From the NCBI RefSeq assembly GCF_016808095.1, contig NC_068976.1:9271001-9335000 (forward strand): a stretch of DNA of 64,000 nucleotides, in the 5' to 3' direction. Below the pieces are notes generated by a model. That model saw nothing but the letters and a program-made list of their open reading frames with translations, searched no databases and was not told where the DNA came from. This DNA is from Vigna angularis (Eukaryota; Streptophyta; Magnoliopsida; Fabales; Fabaceae). The translations under genes and the position numbers were made by a program. This document shows positions 23,379 through 35,073 of the stretch, piece by piece (the first letter of the stretch is position 1; each line of letters begins with the position of its first letter).

Positions 23379-26300
23379 TTACCTTCCTCGGTTATTCATA
23401 CATCCTCTGAGTTTTTCCTGATTACCACGAAGCAGGCTCCAGTATTCTCTCTCCACCTCACCTGAAACCATACCAGAACAACAGCTCTCAGATTAACCAA
23501 ACAAAGAAGATTGCGTCAGTATCAGTCAATTTATCCAACAATGTCCTTTAATTGTACCAGCACATGTGATGAGTAACTTATTAGTGATAATGAAGAAAAA
23601 ACTAATTAGGTAGATGACGAAATTTTGTTGATCAAGATATGAAGTGGGCCTTTTACCAAACAAATGCATATTAATAACTCATGAAAAATTATATCAGAAG
23701 TGAAACAAACCAGTCACGGGATCCAGAGTAGCAATATAATTCTTGACAACTAAGCCGTTCTTTTCAGAAAGAACTGCTGCTGCACGAGCTTTCTGAGCAC
23801 CTTCAGGTTCTTCAAATCGGATATATCCGGACTCTTCTCCAACCTTGAAATCAATGTACTGAACAGCCAAACAGTATATAGTTTATATAAGTCTTGATCG
23901 GTTCAGTCAAATAGCTATATAATAAATTAATAACTAATTTTTTAGGGTTTAAAGAATGAAAGTGAGACAGATTAGTTGAACCCACAACCTGGGTATTCAG
24001 AAAACTAAGCAAAAGGTATCATTTTAGAAGTGCATGAAACTCCAAAAAGAAGAAAGTGGTAAATATAATAAGTACATAGATGTAAAATGGACAAAAATAA
24101 AACAAAAGACACCAAGCCCGAACAGCCAAAGAAAAGAGGAAAACCCAATTACCTTCACGGTACCAAACTTCTCAAAGACAACTTTCAAATCCTCTCGTGA
24201 GACAACAAACTTGTTGTCCTTGTCCAGAGTAGCAGAATTTTTTCCATCAGTTTCTTTACTCTTTTCCTCACCCTCAGTCCCTTTTCCTTCACTCACCTCA
24301 CTGTTTTCTTTATCATTCTCATCATTTTCTGATGTCTTTTTACCACTTTCCTCAGCAGCAATTTCAGATGGATTTTGTTGATCGGTTTTGGAGATATCAT
24401 CAGCATCATTGGTTTGTTGTTCAGGGTTATTTTGTTCTGAAGGAACTTCATCAGAAATAGTTTTTAGCTTGAAGGCTATAAGTAAGCCTTTAGGGTAGCT
24501 GCAAAAAAATAGATAATTAGTGTTAAAACACTAAGACATTTTATTCATATATGAAAAGTGTAAGTTACAAGGGTTATGGTATTCTATATATATATATATA
24601 GAATACCATGACAGAACACAATTACACAATATAACCCACTTCTCAAGTTGGGTACACACACAAACAACATCAAACAACAACATAAACATAATACATTTTA
24701 ACACTCCCCCTCAAGCTGGAGCATATAAATCATATGCACCAAGCTTGGAACATATAAACTGAATCCTAGGCCCTCTTAAAGACTTAGTAAAAATATCTGC
24801 AAATTGTTCATTAGAATTGACAAATTCTGTAATGAGATCCTTGGACAATAACTTCTCTCTGATGAAATGACAATCAATTTCTATATGTTTTGTTCTCTCA
24901 TGGAACACTGGATTGGAGGCAATGTGAAGAGCTGCTTGGTTATCACAATACAACTTCATAGGCTTGTTTTCACAGAATTTTAATTCTTGAAGGAGTTGTT
25001 TGATCCATATAAGTTCACATGTAGCTATGGCCATAGATCGGTATTCAGCTTCTGCACTAGATCGAGCAACAACACTTTGTTTCTTGCTTTTCCATGATAC
25101 AAGGTTCCCTCCAAGGAGTACACAATATCCTGTAGTAGATCTTCGATCATTCGGACAACCAGCCCAATCTGCATCACAATATCCTTCTAACTCAGTACTT
25201 CCCTTGTTCTCATACAATAGTCCATGACCTGGATTCCCTTTTACATATCTAAGGATGCATACCACGGCATTCCAATGATCAATATGAGGATTTTGCATAA
25301 ATTGGCTCACAACTCCCACTGGATAAGAAAGATCAGGTCTTGTTATGGTGAGATATATTAGTTTTCCAACCAACCTTCTGTATCTTTCTGGATCTGAGAA
25401 AGGTTCACCATGGTCTTTCATTAACTTTTTATTTGAGTCCATAGGACTATCAATGGGCTTGCAATCTGTCAGACCTGTTTCCTCCAAAATATCCAGGGCA
25501 TATTTTCTTTGTGAAATGATGACTCCTTCTTTTGATTGTGCCACTTCAATACCAAGGAAGTATTTCAACCGACCTAAGTCTTTGGTTTGAAAGTGGTTGA
25601 ACAAATGATCCTTTAATTGAGCAATTCTTGCAACATCATTTCCTGTAATTACAATATCATCAACATAAACCATTAGATAAACACATTTATCAGGAGTAGA
25701 ATGCCCATAAAACACTGAATGATCTGCTTCACATCGTTTTAATCCGAATTGTTGCACAACATGGCTAAATTTACCAAACCAAGCTCGAGGTGATTGTTTT
25801 AAACCGTAGAGTGAACGACGTAATTTACAAACTAACTTAGACTCCCCCTGAGCAACACAACTAAATCCAGGAGGTTGCTCCATGTATATCTCCTCTTCCA
25901 GATCACCATGAAGAAAGGCATTTTTAATATCCAATTGGTGAAGTGGCCATTGTCTAATGGCAGCCATGGCAAGAAATAGACGAACACTACTGATTTTGGC
26001 CACCGAAGAAAAAGTATCACAATAGTCGAGACCATAAACCTGAGTATATCCCTTTGCGACTAGACGAGCTTTAAGACGATCAATGGCACCAGTAGGACCA
26101 ACTTTAATAGCATATACCCATCTGCATCCCACGGGTTTCTTATCAGGAGGAAGAGGTACAAGGTCCCAAGTGCCACTTTTGTCAAGTGCCTGCATTTCAT
26201 CAATCATGGCTTGTCGCCATCCAGGGTGATCAAGTGCCTCACGAACATTATTAGGAACTTTGATGTTAGAAAGGGAGGAAACAAAGGAGAAATATGTAGG

Positions 26301-29300
26301 AGACAGACGATGGTAACTTAAAAAATTATAAACAGGATAAGGATTTCGAGTAGATCGAATACCTTTTCGAAGAGCAATAGGCCAAGCCTGATTTGAGTCA
26401 AGAGAGGACGAGGAGGATGAAGGATCCATGGTCTGAGAATCTGATGGAGAAGGAGCTGAGTCTCGAGGATCTTCGGGCACGGAGGAAGGTGGTTCAACAA
26501 TATCTTGTGCATTCTGAGTTTGAGGTGAAGATGGAGAAGCGGGAATGACCAAGGGATCACATAATGGTATAGGAAGCATCTCTTCAACAGATGAAGGATA
26601 CTCCTTGGAAGACAAGAAGAAGGGTGTATCCTCAAAAAAGGTGACATCAGAAGACATATAATACCTTCTTGTGGAGGGAGAGTAACATCTATATCCTTTC
26701 TGAATGCGAGAATATCCCAAAAAGACACATTTAATAGACTTGGGAGAAAGTTTATCAAGACCAGGAGAAACATTATGGACAAAACATGTACACCCAAATA
26801 CACGTGGGGGAATATGATATAGGGCGTCATTTGGAAAAATAACAGAATAAGGAACTTTATTCTCAAGAGAGGAAGACGGCATCCTATTGATTTGAAAACA
26901 GGCAGTGAGGATTGCATCCCCCCAATGATGAACAGGAACATTAGTATTTAACATCAGGGAACGTGCTGTTTCAATAAGATGTCTATTCTTTCTCTCAGCT
27001 ATGCCATTTTGTTGTGGAGTGTGAGGACAGGTTGACTGATGTAAAATTCCTTTGGAAGATAAAAATGAAGAAAATGCAGCAGAAAAATATTCCTTAGCAT
27101 TATCACTTCTGAGAATTTTAATTGTCTTTCCAAATTGATTTTGAATTTCATTAACAAAGGACATAAAAATGGCTAAAAGTTCAGATCTCTCTTTCATAAG
27201 ATAAACCCACGTACATCGAGAAAATTCATCAATGAAGGTTACAAAATAGTTAAAACCAAAGGAAGTAACCCGACTCGGTCCCCAAATATCAGAGTGAATG
27301 GTAGAAAAAATAGACTTACATCGTGTCTCAGATTTCTTTGGATAAGAAGATCTAACATGTTTTCCTAACTGACAAGACTCACAATCTAAGACAGGAATGT
27401 GTTTAAGACTTGGAACCATCAACTTCAGCTTAGACAAATTTGGGTGACCCAAACGATCATGTAAAATTTTAGGAGATGAAGTTGAAATGCAAGAAACAAA
27501 AGAGGTAGGTTTTAGGAAATACAATCCTCCTGACTCATATCCTTCTCCAATTCGACGACCCGTACCATGTTCCTGTATGACAAAGGAAGTAGCAGTAAAG
27601 GTTATAGAACAATTTAATGAACGTGTCAATTGACTCACGGACATTAAGTTATAAGGACAATGAGGAATATACAAAACAGAATTTAAGTTCAGTGAGGGAG
27701 ATAAAGACACTTTGCCGATTCCTTGAGATGTCAATTTGGATCCATTGGCAATAGTAACTAACTGAGGAACTTTTTGAGAGGTAATGGAGGAAAACAAACG
27801 AGTGTTACCAGACAAATGATTTGAGGCACCTGAATCAAGAATCCATGAACCTTGACATTCCGCAGATTGTGAGATACGTGCACTTGACACACTTGGCACT
27901 AAAGGAAACTGACAATGGCCAGTGGATTTCTCAATCTTGTATCTCAAAAATTCTTGATACTCTTCATTTGAACATTGCACATACCCACTTCGACTACTAT
28001 GGCATCCTCCATTAGCTCCGTTCCTTGAAGTGACAGATAAGGAGAAATTAGTTTTGGTAGACGATGTCATTCTAGATTTGTGAGTAGGATCCAAAAAGAA
28101 ACAAGGTCTTATGACTATGGGAAATCAGAATCCCTCTTCAACCATACTAAGAAATGAAGCTCATCAATGTGAAATTTAAGAGAGAAAACCCTAGGTGCAA
28201 ACAACAACTACCAAACCAGCGAAGCAAGGGGCCAAAACACGCTGAGGAAGCTACAACAAAACTGTCTGCAATGGCGCAGTGTCGACCCAGTACAGAGAAG
28301 GCTGCGCGTGAGGAACACGCGCCGGAGAATCGCCGGAAACAGGCGGCGCGTGAGGACCACGCGCCGGGAACTTACTGGAGATAGGTGGCGCGTGGCGGCG
28401 CGTGAAGAGGAGTCTACTCTTGACTCCGACGAGGTTGGCCGTCGCTCGAGAAGACGGTCCAGATCCGCTGGTCACCGGTCAAAACCGTGACGGTGGCCGG
28501 CGTAGATCGGAGAGAAACTGCGCGTGGAGGAGCGTGTGGAGGTTTCTGAGGAAGCGGCCACCAGGGTTGGGTCGCGCTTCTCTAGGCGAACCTAACCCTC
28601 AACTTTGCCTGACAAACGGCGGCGGACGGCGGCGGACGGCGGCGGTGACAGCATCGGCGGCGGCGGAAACTGGCGGCGACAGTAGTGACACACTGGGCCT
28701 GGCTCTTGATACCATGTTAAAACACTAAGACATTTTATTCATATATGAAAAGTGTAAGTTACAAGGGTTATGGTATTCTATATATATATATTGAATACCA
28801 TGACAAAACACAATTACACAATATAACCCACTTCTCAAGTTGGGTACACACACAAACAACATCAAACAACAACATAAACATAATACATTTTAACAATTAG
28901 CTACTAAATTTATCTGTTTTCTTGTAGGAGCAGGGATAAAAAGAATTGTCAGTATCTTACTCTGCTTCTGTATGAATGTTATTTTGGTGATCTATACCCC
29001 CAGGTGGACGGAATTTTTCTTGCTCTTTTAATTCTTCCTCTCTCTGCACGTCAAAGTCCTTCCTGAATTGGATACAATAAACATAAACAACATTAGATAA
29101 TATGCTTATGTACACTGTCTTCACGTTCTAAAATTCTAATTGTAGAACAAAACCCAACGTTGCAACCGAAATGCATTACGTTCAAATTTTCAATGTAATG
29201 ATACAAAAGTAAACTGGCTGTAAAGCAGCTACAATCAATACACATTTTTTTCTTGTCTTTTGACCTATTACAAATATCAATAATTGCAAACCCGTTAGCA

Positions 29301-31587
29301 ATCTACTTTTTCAAAGGAATTTGACATAAAATATTGGACTATCCTACCTTTCTTCCACTTACATAAGAAATTATTCTAATTTACAGAAGAAAAAAAAATA
29401 TAAAACACTTTTTCATTATAATTGATCAATAAATGACCCAGTACTGAATCAATATGAGCATTCTTACTTTGGCTTTAACTCTAGCTCAGCCCCCGCATAG
29501 ACAAGACTTTGCCTCAAAAAAAATTTCATTTCTTCATCTGATGAAAACTCAACAAGAGCAGTGCCACAAAAAATCCTTTTGTCTCCAACATGGCGAGGCA
29601 ACCGCACGCTGTTAACCTGGAAGAGAAAACTAGAATTTATCCCTTTTGTTACGTAATATAAATTATCAAAAGGTACTCTCTACCACCAGGACCATCGTAC
29701 ACACTTTTTAATCATTGAAGTTACCTATAATCTGAAGAATGTAAGATTAACAAGTGCAATAAAACTCCAGAATTTTATCTTTAAAAGTGAAGACAATTTA
29801 TTTATAAGAAGCATATCAATTCTGCGCTAGTTTCACATCAAGATACTTAATAAACTTTTATACAGTTTTCACTCCAGTTGCCACATACCATACATCAAAA
29901 TCAATAACAATTAGGAGAGGAACTACAATTCCCCCAAGCCAAAAAGTTATAATACAAAAGATAGCTTCAATCTAAACAATACCTTGGCATATTGACCAAA
30001 GAATGCCTCCACATCTTCAAGCTTAACATCATATTGAAATGGCGATGCAGCAATTGTTCTTATCTCTACCTGCTCAATTACCTCTTCTGGCTTCAGAAGC
30101 TTAGTTGACCTGCCAACTTTGCTCCCTGAAATATAAATAAACAAATATGAAAAATCTTTTTATACATAAAGGTTAAAAAGTTCATATCAGATAGAGATAA
30201 GGTCATATTATAGTATATAAGTGAGTCCAAACCTCATCTTACAAGTTAGTTTTGTGAGGTTGAATTAGACATAAACCCACTTACTAAGATGTTATCAAAA
30301 CTATTCAGAGCCTACCTTAGCCAAGTTTATAAGGAATTGTGTCACCCACTATCGAATGAGAGAAGATGAGAATGTAATTGGTGTGATTGAGATCAATAAA
30401 ATAATTCTTTAGTTTTCAAGCATTTTCATCCATAGTGTCACCCCAAGAAACATAAAACAAAGTTAAAAATTAAATTTAACTTATGACCATTTGATTCCTC
30501 TCCCACTCATTTCAATAACCCCTAAAATGTGTTAAACAATTAAAAAACAAAAGCACCATAACCATTACAAGCAATCACCATAAAACTTATTTCAATAGTG
30601 AACAAAACGTTGGGGAAATAAGAAGTTCAGAAGAATAATTTTTATCATGTTTATCATAAGAAGCATGGCAAGAAGGTAGAAACAGAACCCAAGGGGAAAA
30701 AAAGAAAAAAGCTTAGTTCGACAACTTATTCACATTGCTACAGCATGGCAAGGGGAAAACACAGTCTCCAAGTCTAAACTACCCACAATAAAGAAAGAAT
30801 TTACACAACCAATAAGCTAAGAGGAATCCACAGTAATCTTAGATTCTTTAATGATGAATAAATATTAACTTAATGTCGCCAGAATAAAACCACAGTTTTT
30901 TTTTTACAAAACCTCATGTTTTACAAAACCAAACACATGCATCAAAACAGAAACTAACCATCTTCTGAGACTCTGACCAAAGCCGAATCTTTCAAAGCTT
31001 GAGCAACAGCTTTGACTGTATCATCGGGCACCTCAGCCGACTTAACTTCCTCTAGTTTGAGGTGCTTTCGCATCCGATTAAAAGAACAAATAAGAGCCAA
31101 ACTAACCACTGTGTGGTTGCAAGAAAAGTCAAGACAAACAAAATCGCAAAAGGCAAAAAAACAAACAATTAGCCACATGCTTTGATTGATTAAATAGGTT
31201 TTAATGGAATCAGAACAGCAACAGGATCAAACACAATGTCGAGACTCCTAATAAAAATTTGTTGTTCTAAGGCTATGTTTCCTTGTGAACAAAAATCCAT
31301 TTAATCACTTAACCGAAACGCTACAAATTTGAAGCAATTTACGAGGGAACAAACGCGGAATAAAGAAGGATACTGCCATCTTCGCTTTCACTGACGGTTT
31401 TCTTCAAAAATTTGTCTGTGGGAAGGTTGCTATCACTGAAGTAGAACTCCACCTGCTTGGGAAAAAAACGCAAACAAAAGTTGAATAAACGACGCGAAGG
31501 AGTGTAGAATGGCTAAAGGAAAAAACCACTGTTGCAAACCTGTCGTACGACTTTCTTCGCAGTTTCATCGTCCAGCGACGTCGCCAT
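23379..31587 (-). CDS. LA1: La-type RNA-binding protein, 9 exons with a retrotransposon in intron 6
   Basis: La proteins bind the 3' UUU-OH end of new Pol III transcripts in the nucleus. Exons (transcript order): 31540-31587, 31374-31452, 30959-31108, 29983-30125, 29468-29616, 28961-29062, 24153-24498, 23711-23858, 23379-23461. All junctions are GT-AG and the phases close, giving 415 aa. The La motif spans about residues 5-95 (KKVVRQ, VEFYFSDSNLPTDKFLKK, VSLALICSFNRM). RRM1 is about 110-195 (NSVRLPRHVG, CGTALVEFSS). An acidic, Lys/Glu/Asp-rich linker covers about 235-300, and a C-terminal RRM covers about 300-390 (LKVVFEKFGTVKYIDFKVG, SGYIRFEEPEGAQKARAA). The tail WSLLRGNQEKLRG is typical of plant La1. 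Intron 6 is 4.46 kb only because of the copia at 24521-28895; without it the intron would be about 82 nt. The gene is otherwise intact. Confidence 0.93.
24521..24703 (-). repeat. Copia 3' LTR (element sense)
   Basis: 183 bp. It includes a near-perfect inverted repeat, ATGGTATTC...GAATACCAT, around a (TA)n core. Confidence 0.92.
24711..28070 (-). CDS. Intact copia pol polyprotein without gag, 1119 aa
   Basis: Start taken at the first ATG of the frame (28068-28070); an upstream TTG at 28094 is in frame, and a stop lies further up. Domains in order: aspartic protease WILDSGASNHLSG (about residue 75); integrase zinc part HDRLGHPN...CESCQLGK; integrase core with HSDIWGP, RSDNAKEYF and PQQNGIAERKNRH supplying D, D and E; RT with KPVGCRWVY, RLKARLVAKGYTQ, QLDIKNAFLHG and YVDDIVITGND; RNase H with CDADWAGCPNDRRS, SSAEAEYRSM, YCDNQAA and ERTKHIEIDCHFIRE. 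No stops or frameshifts. The N-terminus keeps only the linker CSNEEYQEFLRYK that normally follows the gag zinc knuckle; the capsid region and knuckle are absent. It could supply enzymes but not particles on its own. Confidence 0.93.
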   Translation of the reverse strand: MTSSTKTNFSLSVTSRNGANGGCHSSRSGYVQCSNEEYQEFLRYKIEKSTGHCQFPLVPSVSSARISQSAECQGSWILDSGASNHLSGNTRLFSSITSQKVPQLVTIANGSKLTSQGIGKVSLSPSLNLNSVLYIPHCPYNLMSVSQLTRSLNCSITFTATSFVIQEHGTGRRIGEGYESGGLYFLKPTSFVSCISTSSPKILHDRLGHPNLSKLKLMVPSLKHIPVLDCESCQLGKHVRSSYPKKSETRCKSIFSTIHSDIWGPSRVTSFGFNYFVTFIDEFSRCTWVYLMKERSELLAIFMSFVNEIQNQFGKTIKILRSDNAKEYFSAAFSSFLSSKGILHQSTCPHTPQQNGIAERKNRHLIETARSLMLNTNVPVHHWGDAILTACFQINRMPSSSLENKVPYSVIFPNDALYHIPPRVFGCTCFVHNVSPGLDKLSPKSIKCVFLGYSRIQKGYRCYSPSTRRYYMSSDVTFFEDTPFFLSSKEYPSSVEEMLPIPLCDPLVIPASPSSPQTQNAQDIVEPPSSVPEDPRDSAPSPSDSQTMDPSSSSSSLDSNQAWPIALRKGIRSTRNPYPVYNFLSYHRLSPTYFSFVSSLSNIKVPNNVREALDHPGWRQAMIDEMQALDKSGTWDLVPLPPDKKPVGCRWVYAIKVGPTGAIDRLKARLVAKGYTQVYGLDYCDTFSSVAKISSVRLFLAMAAIRQWPLHQLDIKNAFLHGDLEEEIYMEQPPGFSCVAQGESKLVCKLRRSLYGLKQSPRAWFGKFSHVVQQFGLKRCEADHSVFYGHSTPDKCVYLMVYVDDIVITGNDVARIAQLKDHLFNHFQTKDLGRLKYFLGIEVAQSKEGVIISQRKYALDILEETGLTDCKPIDSPMDSNKKLMKDHGEPFSDPERYRRLVGKLIYLTITRPDLSYPVGVVSQFMQNPHIDHWNAVVCILRYVKGNPGHGLLYENKGSTELEGYCDADWAGCPNDRRSTTGYCVLLGGNLVSWKSKKQSVVARSSAEAEYRSMAIATCELIWIKQLLQELKFCENKPMKLYCDNQAALHIASNPVFHERTKHIEIDCHFIREKLLSKDLITEFVNSNEQFADIFTKSLRGPRIQFICSKLGAYDLYAPA
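28071..28714 (-). other. GC-rich copia leader between primer site and pol
   Basis: This stretch is far richer in G+C than its surroundings. It contains GGCGGCGGAC repeats (about 28618-28645) and two related GCGCGTGAGGA-CACGCGCCGG palindromic blocks (about 28305-28325 and 28345-28370). The primer-binding sequence is at its element-5' end (about 28697-28713). Short open frames on both strands here are compositional. It is too short for gag. Confidence 0.75.
28715..28895 (-). repeat. Copia 5' LTR (element sense)
   Basis: 181 bp, TG...CA ends, almost identical to the other LTR. Confidence 0.92.
30186..30305 (+). repeat. Dispersed LTR/TRIM-like repeat in La intron 3
   Basis: Shares with 40150-40272 the blocks AGAGATAAG, TATAGTATATAAGTG, CTTACAAGTT, TTTTGTGAGGTTGAATTAGA and CCCACTT, and ends ATGTTATCA where the other copy has ATGGTATCA. 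A TATA-like box and a primer-site-like end suggest a small LTR, either solo or from a terminal-repeat miniature element. Confidence 0.6.
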
Positions 31588-34209
31588 TGTTCAGAACCGA
31601 ATCAAAGAGCGGTTTCAGAGAGGGAAAGCAAGAGAGTGTAGGGTTTTTAAGTTTTTAGAAAATTTGCAATTTCTTTTCTTTTCGTCTTATGTATATATAC
31701 ATACACAGTCATATATATATATATATATATATATTCTTCCCATTTAAATTTTTTAAAAGAAATGCGCCATATGAAAATAATTAATTCTTATCATAATTAT
31801 TAAAATATAGATATGAAATATATCACTTATATAAGTTTATTATAAATAATTTTTATTGTAGATAGTTAATTAAATTTAAAAAATAATTATTAAAATTAAA
31901 GAATAAAATGATTTATAGTAATAAAAGTAAATGTGTAAACTAGTAGTTATTAGACGATTATAAAATTAATTTTCTTTATTAATAGATTAGTAATAAAAAA
32001 TAAAAATTTATGAAATGTTAAAAGAAATATCTTTATTAATAAAAATAAAATTTGTAATAGAAAATCTTGTTACTTTATTCAACCCCTGTTCGAGATTTCT
32101 TTCAAAAATTATTTTTAATTTTTAAGAATTATTCCAAGATAATATACACAATTTTTTCTAATTTTCATACTTCAAATAAAACACAAAAAATAATCAAAAT
32201 TAAAGAAATTAATCAAGAAACTTAATATTTTATATTGATCTTTCTTTGATCACTTATATTAAGTGGACAAACCTTAGTTGTATATAAACTTCCTACAAGA
32301 TTTCCATCAAGTAGAATATATTGGTCCATTTCAAGCTTCCATCAAAGCAACGTCTAAAGTCATGATTTTCTTTAATAATAAGATTAGTTGAGGTCTAGCA
32401 CTTAGTTTTCAAAAGACTGAGCTTTCTAGTTTATGTTTTTAATTTCTTTAAAGGCTTTTGTAAGCATAAAAACATAACAAAGTTCAAAAATATTGGAAAT
32501 AGTTTCATATTTTCGGTGATAGAATGTATTTTAGTTAAGTTTACTTTACCATCAAAGTCATAAAAAAGTTTATTAGATAATATATTCACCTTGAGAACCA
32601 ACCTAAGCTTCTTTATCTTTGTTATTTTTTATTCAAAAGAGATCAAGTTTTCACATGTTGATATGAAGTTTTTCTTTTTTGAAAAATTTTATTTTTTTTC
32701 TATCATGCTTAGGACACTACAACCTATAATGTTCAAGTTCTTAATTGTCACTCCGAGATATCATCACAACAAATAGAAAAAGGTAAGAAATAATCTTTCA
32801 AGAGAGAAAATAACAAATGGTTTCCTCATAATTGTGTGACTACACAAAGTGAAATTATAAAAGTTTAATATATGAATAAATTAAATACAAATTCTTTTCT
32901 TGTACATTGTAAAATAAGAAAAATACAATAAAAGAGGATTGAAGTGAATTTTGGAAATTTTTGACAAATTTTCATAGTTATTATTTGAATAAGTTCAATC
33001 AAACAATAGACTTTGTTGATCAGACCAGGTGATCATGATTTACACAAAGTTATTTCTAAAAAGTTTCTCATTCTTTAAGTTAATTTAACAAATATAACAT
33101 GAAATGCAAGAGATTAAGAAACATAATGTTACTTAATATCTTTATACCAATTTGTCTGACAAAATAGACTATGTTCAATTCTTGATAAACTAATCAAGTT
33201 TTACTAAGCAGACTATTGTTGCATTGCAAAGTAAAAATGAGTATTCTTTTGAATCATGATCACTCTTAATTGACCTCGTATGAGTATTCTTTCATATTGT
33301 AGTCCCTTCTAGCTGATTTCATCAACTATTTTTTTATACTTAGTCACTCTTAGTTACAAGGGTTAAGTATTCATTTGGATCATAATATTCTTTCAACAAG
33401 TCACTCTTGGCTTAACTGAAGTTTTCTTTCAACAAGCCACTCCTAACTTAAGAAAAATATATTTGTCTTTATGATCAATAGATCACAAATTAAGCTTACA
33501 AGAGGATAATATCTTTCAATGTATACAAGGTTTAATTTCACTCTATTAATTTGCTATATGAACACAAATAATATTCTTACAAAGCTATTTAAGTGCATAA
33601 ATATTTTGTCAATGTTTTGTCACTTATACAATTATGGCTATCATGTCTTTTTCTTCTAGATGGCTTTATAAAGTCGTAAAAGAAAAAGAATTGTTGCAAA
33701 TCCTTTTATGAGTCAACTTCATATTCACTAAAGTGTTCTTCCTTGCATTTGAGGAGCTTTAATGTTGAAGAGGCATTAAATGCACTTATTTTCTTTAAAC
33801 AACATCCCCATAACTAGTTAGACTTATTAAGTCTTTTTTAGAGAGTTTCTTACTTGAAATCATGTAAGATAGAAATGTGTATTGAGCAAATAATCCTTTA
33901 CCTAGAGTTAATAGAGTGGACATTAAGAAGTTGGTGAAACAAAACAACTTTAACTTGTATTCCAAGATAATTCACGTGATAAAAACTTTAAAGTGTTTTA
34001 AAGTGGATCCTCTTCATTAAACGAATATAGTATAAAATAAGCATAAATGTGTAGGTGTGTGTGTGTGTTCGTGGGTGCGTGAGTGCATGCATGCGTGAGT
34101 GTGTATGATCGTTTCATAGGTGAAACACTTATGCCTTACATGATTTGTTGTAAAACCAAATTCATTGTCTTATAGAAAAAGTATGACTATATTATAATCA
34201 CTTGAATTT

Positions 34210-34250
<41 letters not shown>

Positions 34251-35073
34251 TCGAGATTGCACTCTCACAAGTCAATCTCCACAAATCAATCTCCATGTAT
34301 AGACTTTCATATTAAATCTTAAAGCTATAAATATATAAACATGCAAAAGTATTTCATACTATATATCATTGATTACTTTCATATATATATATATATATTT
34401 CTTTTCTTTCTTATTTTCTTGCAATATAAAATGAATCCTTAAAAACATTTGGAATCATATATTTCCATATTTATAAAATCAACACATTGATTGTTGATTG
34501 CAATGTTTAAGTTATTTTTTAACAATTTGAATCTAATCACATATATGTGATTTTATGTACAAAAATAATTTATGGCTACCACTTAATCATGTGCTTTTAC
34601 TAACATTGTGTTAACTAGTTGGTAAATCACCTTGTTTATGATATGAACCATTGGAATGTTCTAGTGCATGTGATTATAACTCTACTTCATAGGACATACA
34701 TTAAAAGGTTCATAAACAAAACAAAGATTGGTTCAATTACTTGTTTATGTTTTGTTAGCAAAAGTTTTTTTCATTGCGAGATAGATACTATAGTGGCTCA
34801 ATTCGAGTATTGGATAATTCATGTCCTAACAAATTCAAAATGAAATAACTTAGAGATCTTAAATATGTATTGGAATTTGAAGTGACTAATTTAAAAATAA
34901 CTTTCATAGGCCAAAGAAAGTGTAATTTTAACTTAATAAATAAAATTGGGATGTTTGGGTGTAAAGTAATGGACACTTACACCACCATCGATTCTTTATG
35001 ATGAATAAACCATAATACCAAAGATTGGTTAAGAAACTAATTTATTTCTCTTATACACTATCAAACATTATGT
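31588..35073. other. Intergenic, no gene seen
   Basis: AT-rich DNA upstream of the La gene; the first about 200 bases would hold its promoter and a (TA)n run at 31700-31733. Further (AT)n tracts occur at 34206-34247 and 34379-34400, and a GT/GC-rich run (GTGTGTGTGTG, GTGCATGCATGCGTGAGTG) at 34053-34108. TTCTTTCAACAAG-CACTC units repeat near 33390 and 33423. No coding motif. Confidence 0.6.

Larger units (their letters stand above)
24521..28895 (-). mobile_element. Young Ty1/copia element in La intron 6, gag deleted
   Basis: LTRs 24521-24703 and 28715-28895 (TGTTAAAACA...TTTTAACA) differ only in a TA-repeat length and about two bases. ATTAG target duplications sit at 24516-24520 and 28896-28900. 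In element sense (minus), a TGGTATCAAGAGCCAGG primer site follows the 5' LTR, and a GAGGGGGAG polypurine tract precedes the 3' LTR. It carries one intact pol frame but no gag. It lies in the same orientation as the La gene, so it is transcribed as part of the intron. Confidence 0.95.

Noticed and set aside
25832..26941. Minus-strand frames of 67 and 207 aa inside the copia pol
   Set aside because: Shifted-frame shadows of the 1119-codon pol frame.
28154..28728. Plus-strand frames of 60-108 aa rich in Arg over the copia leader
   Set aside because: Antisense to the element and explained by high G+C content; no motif.
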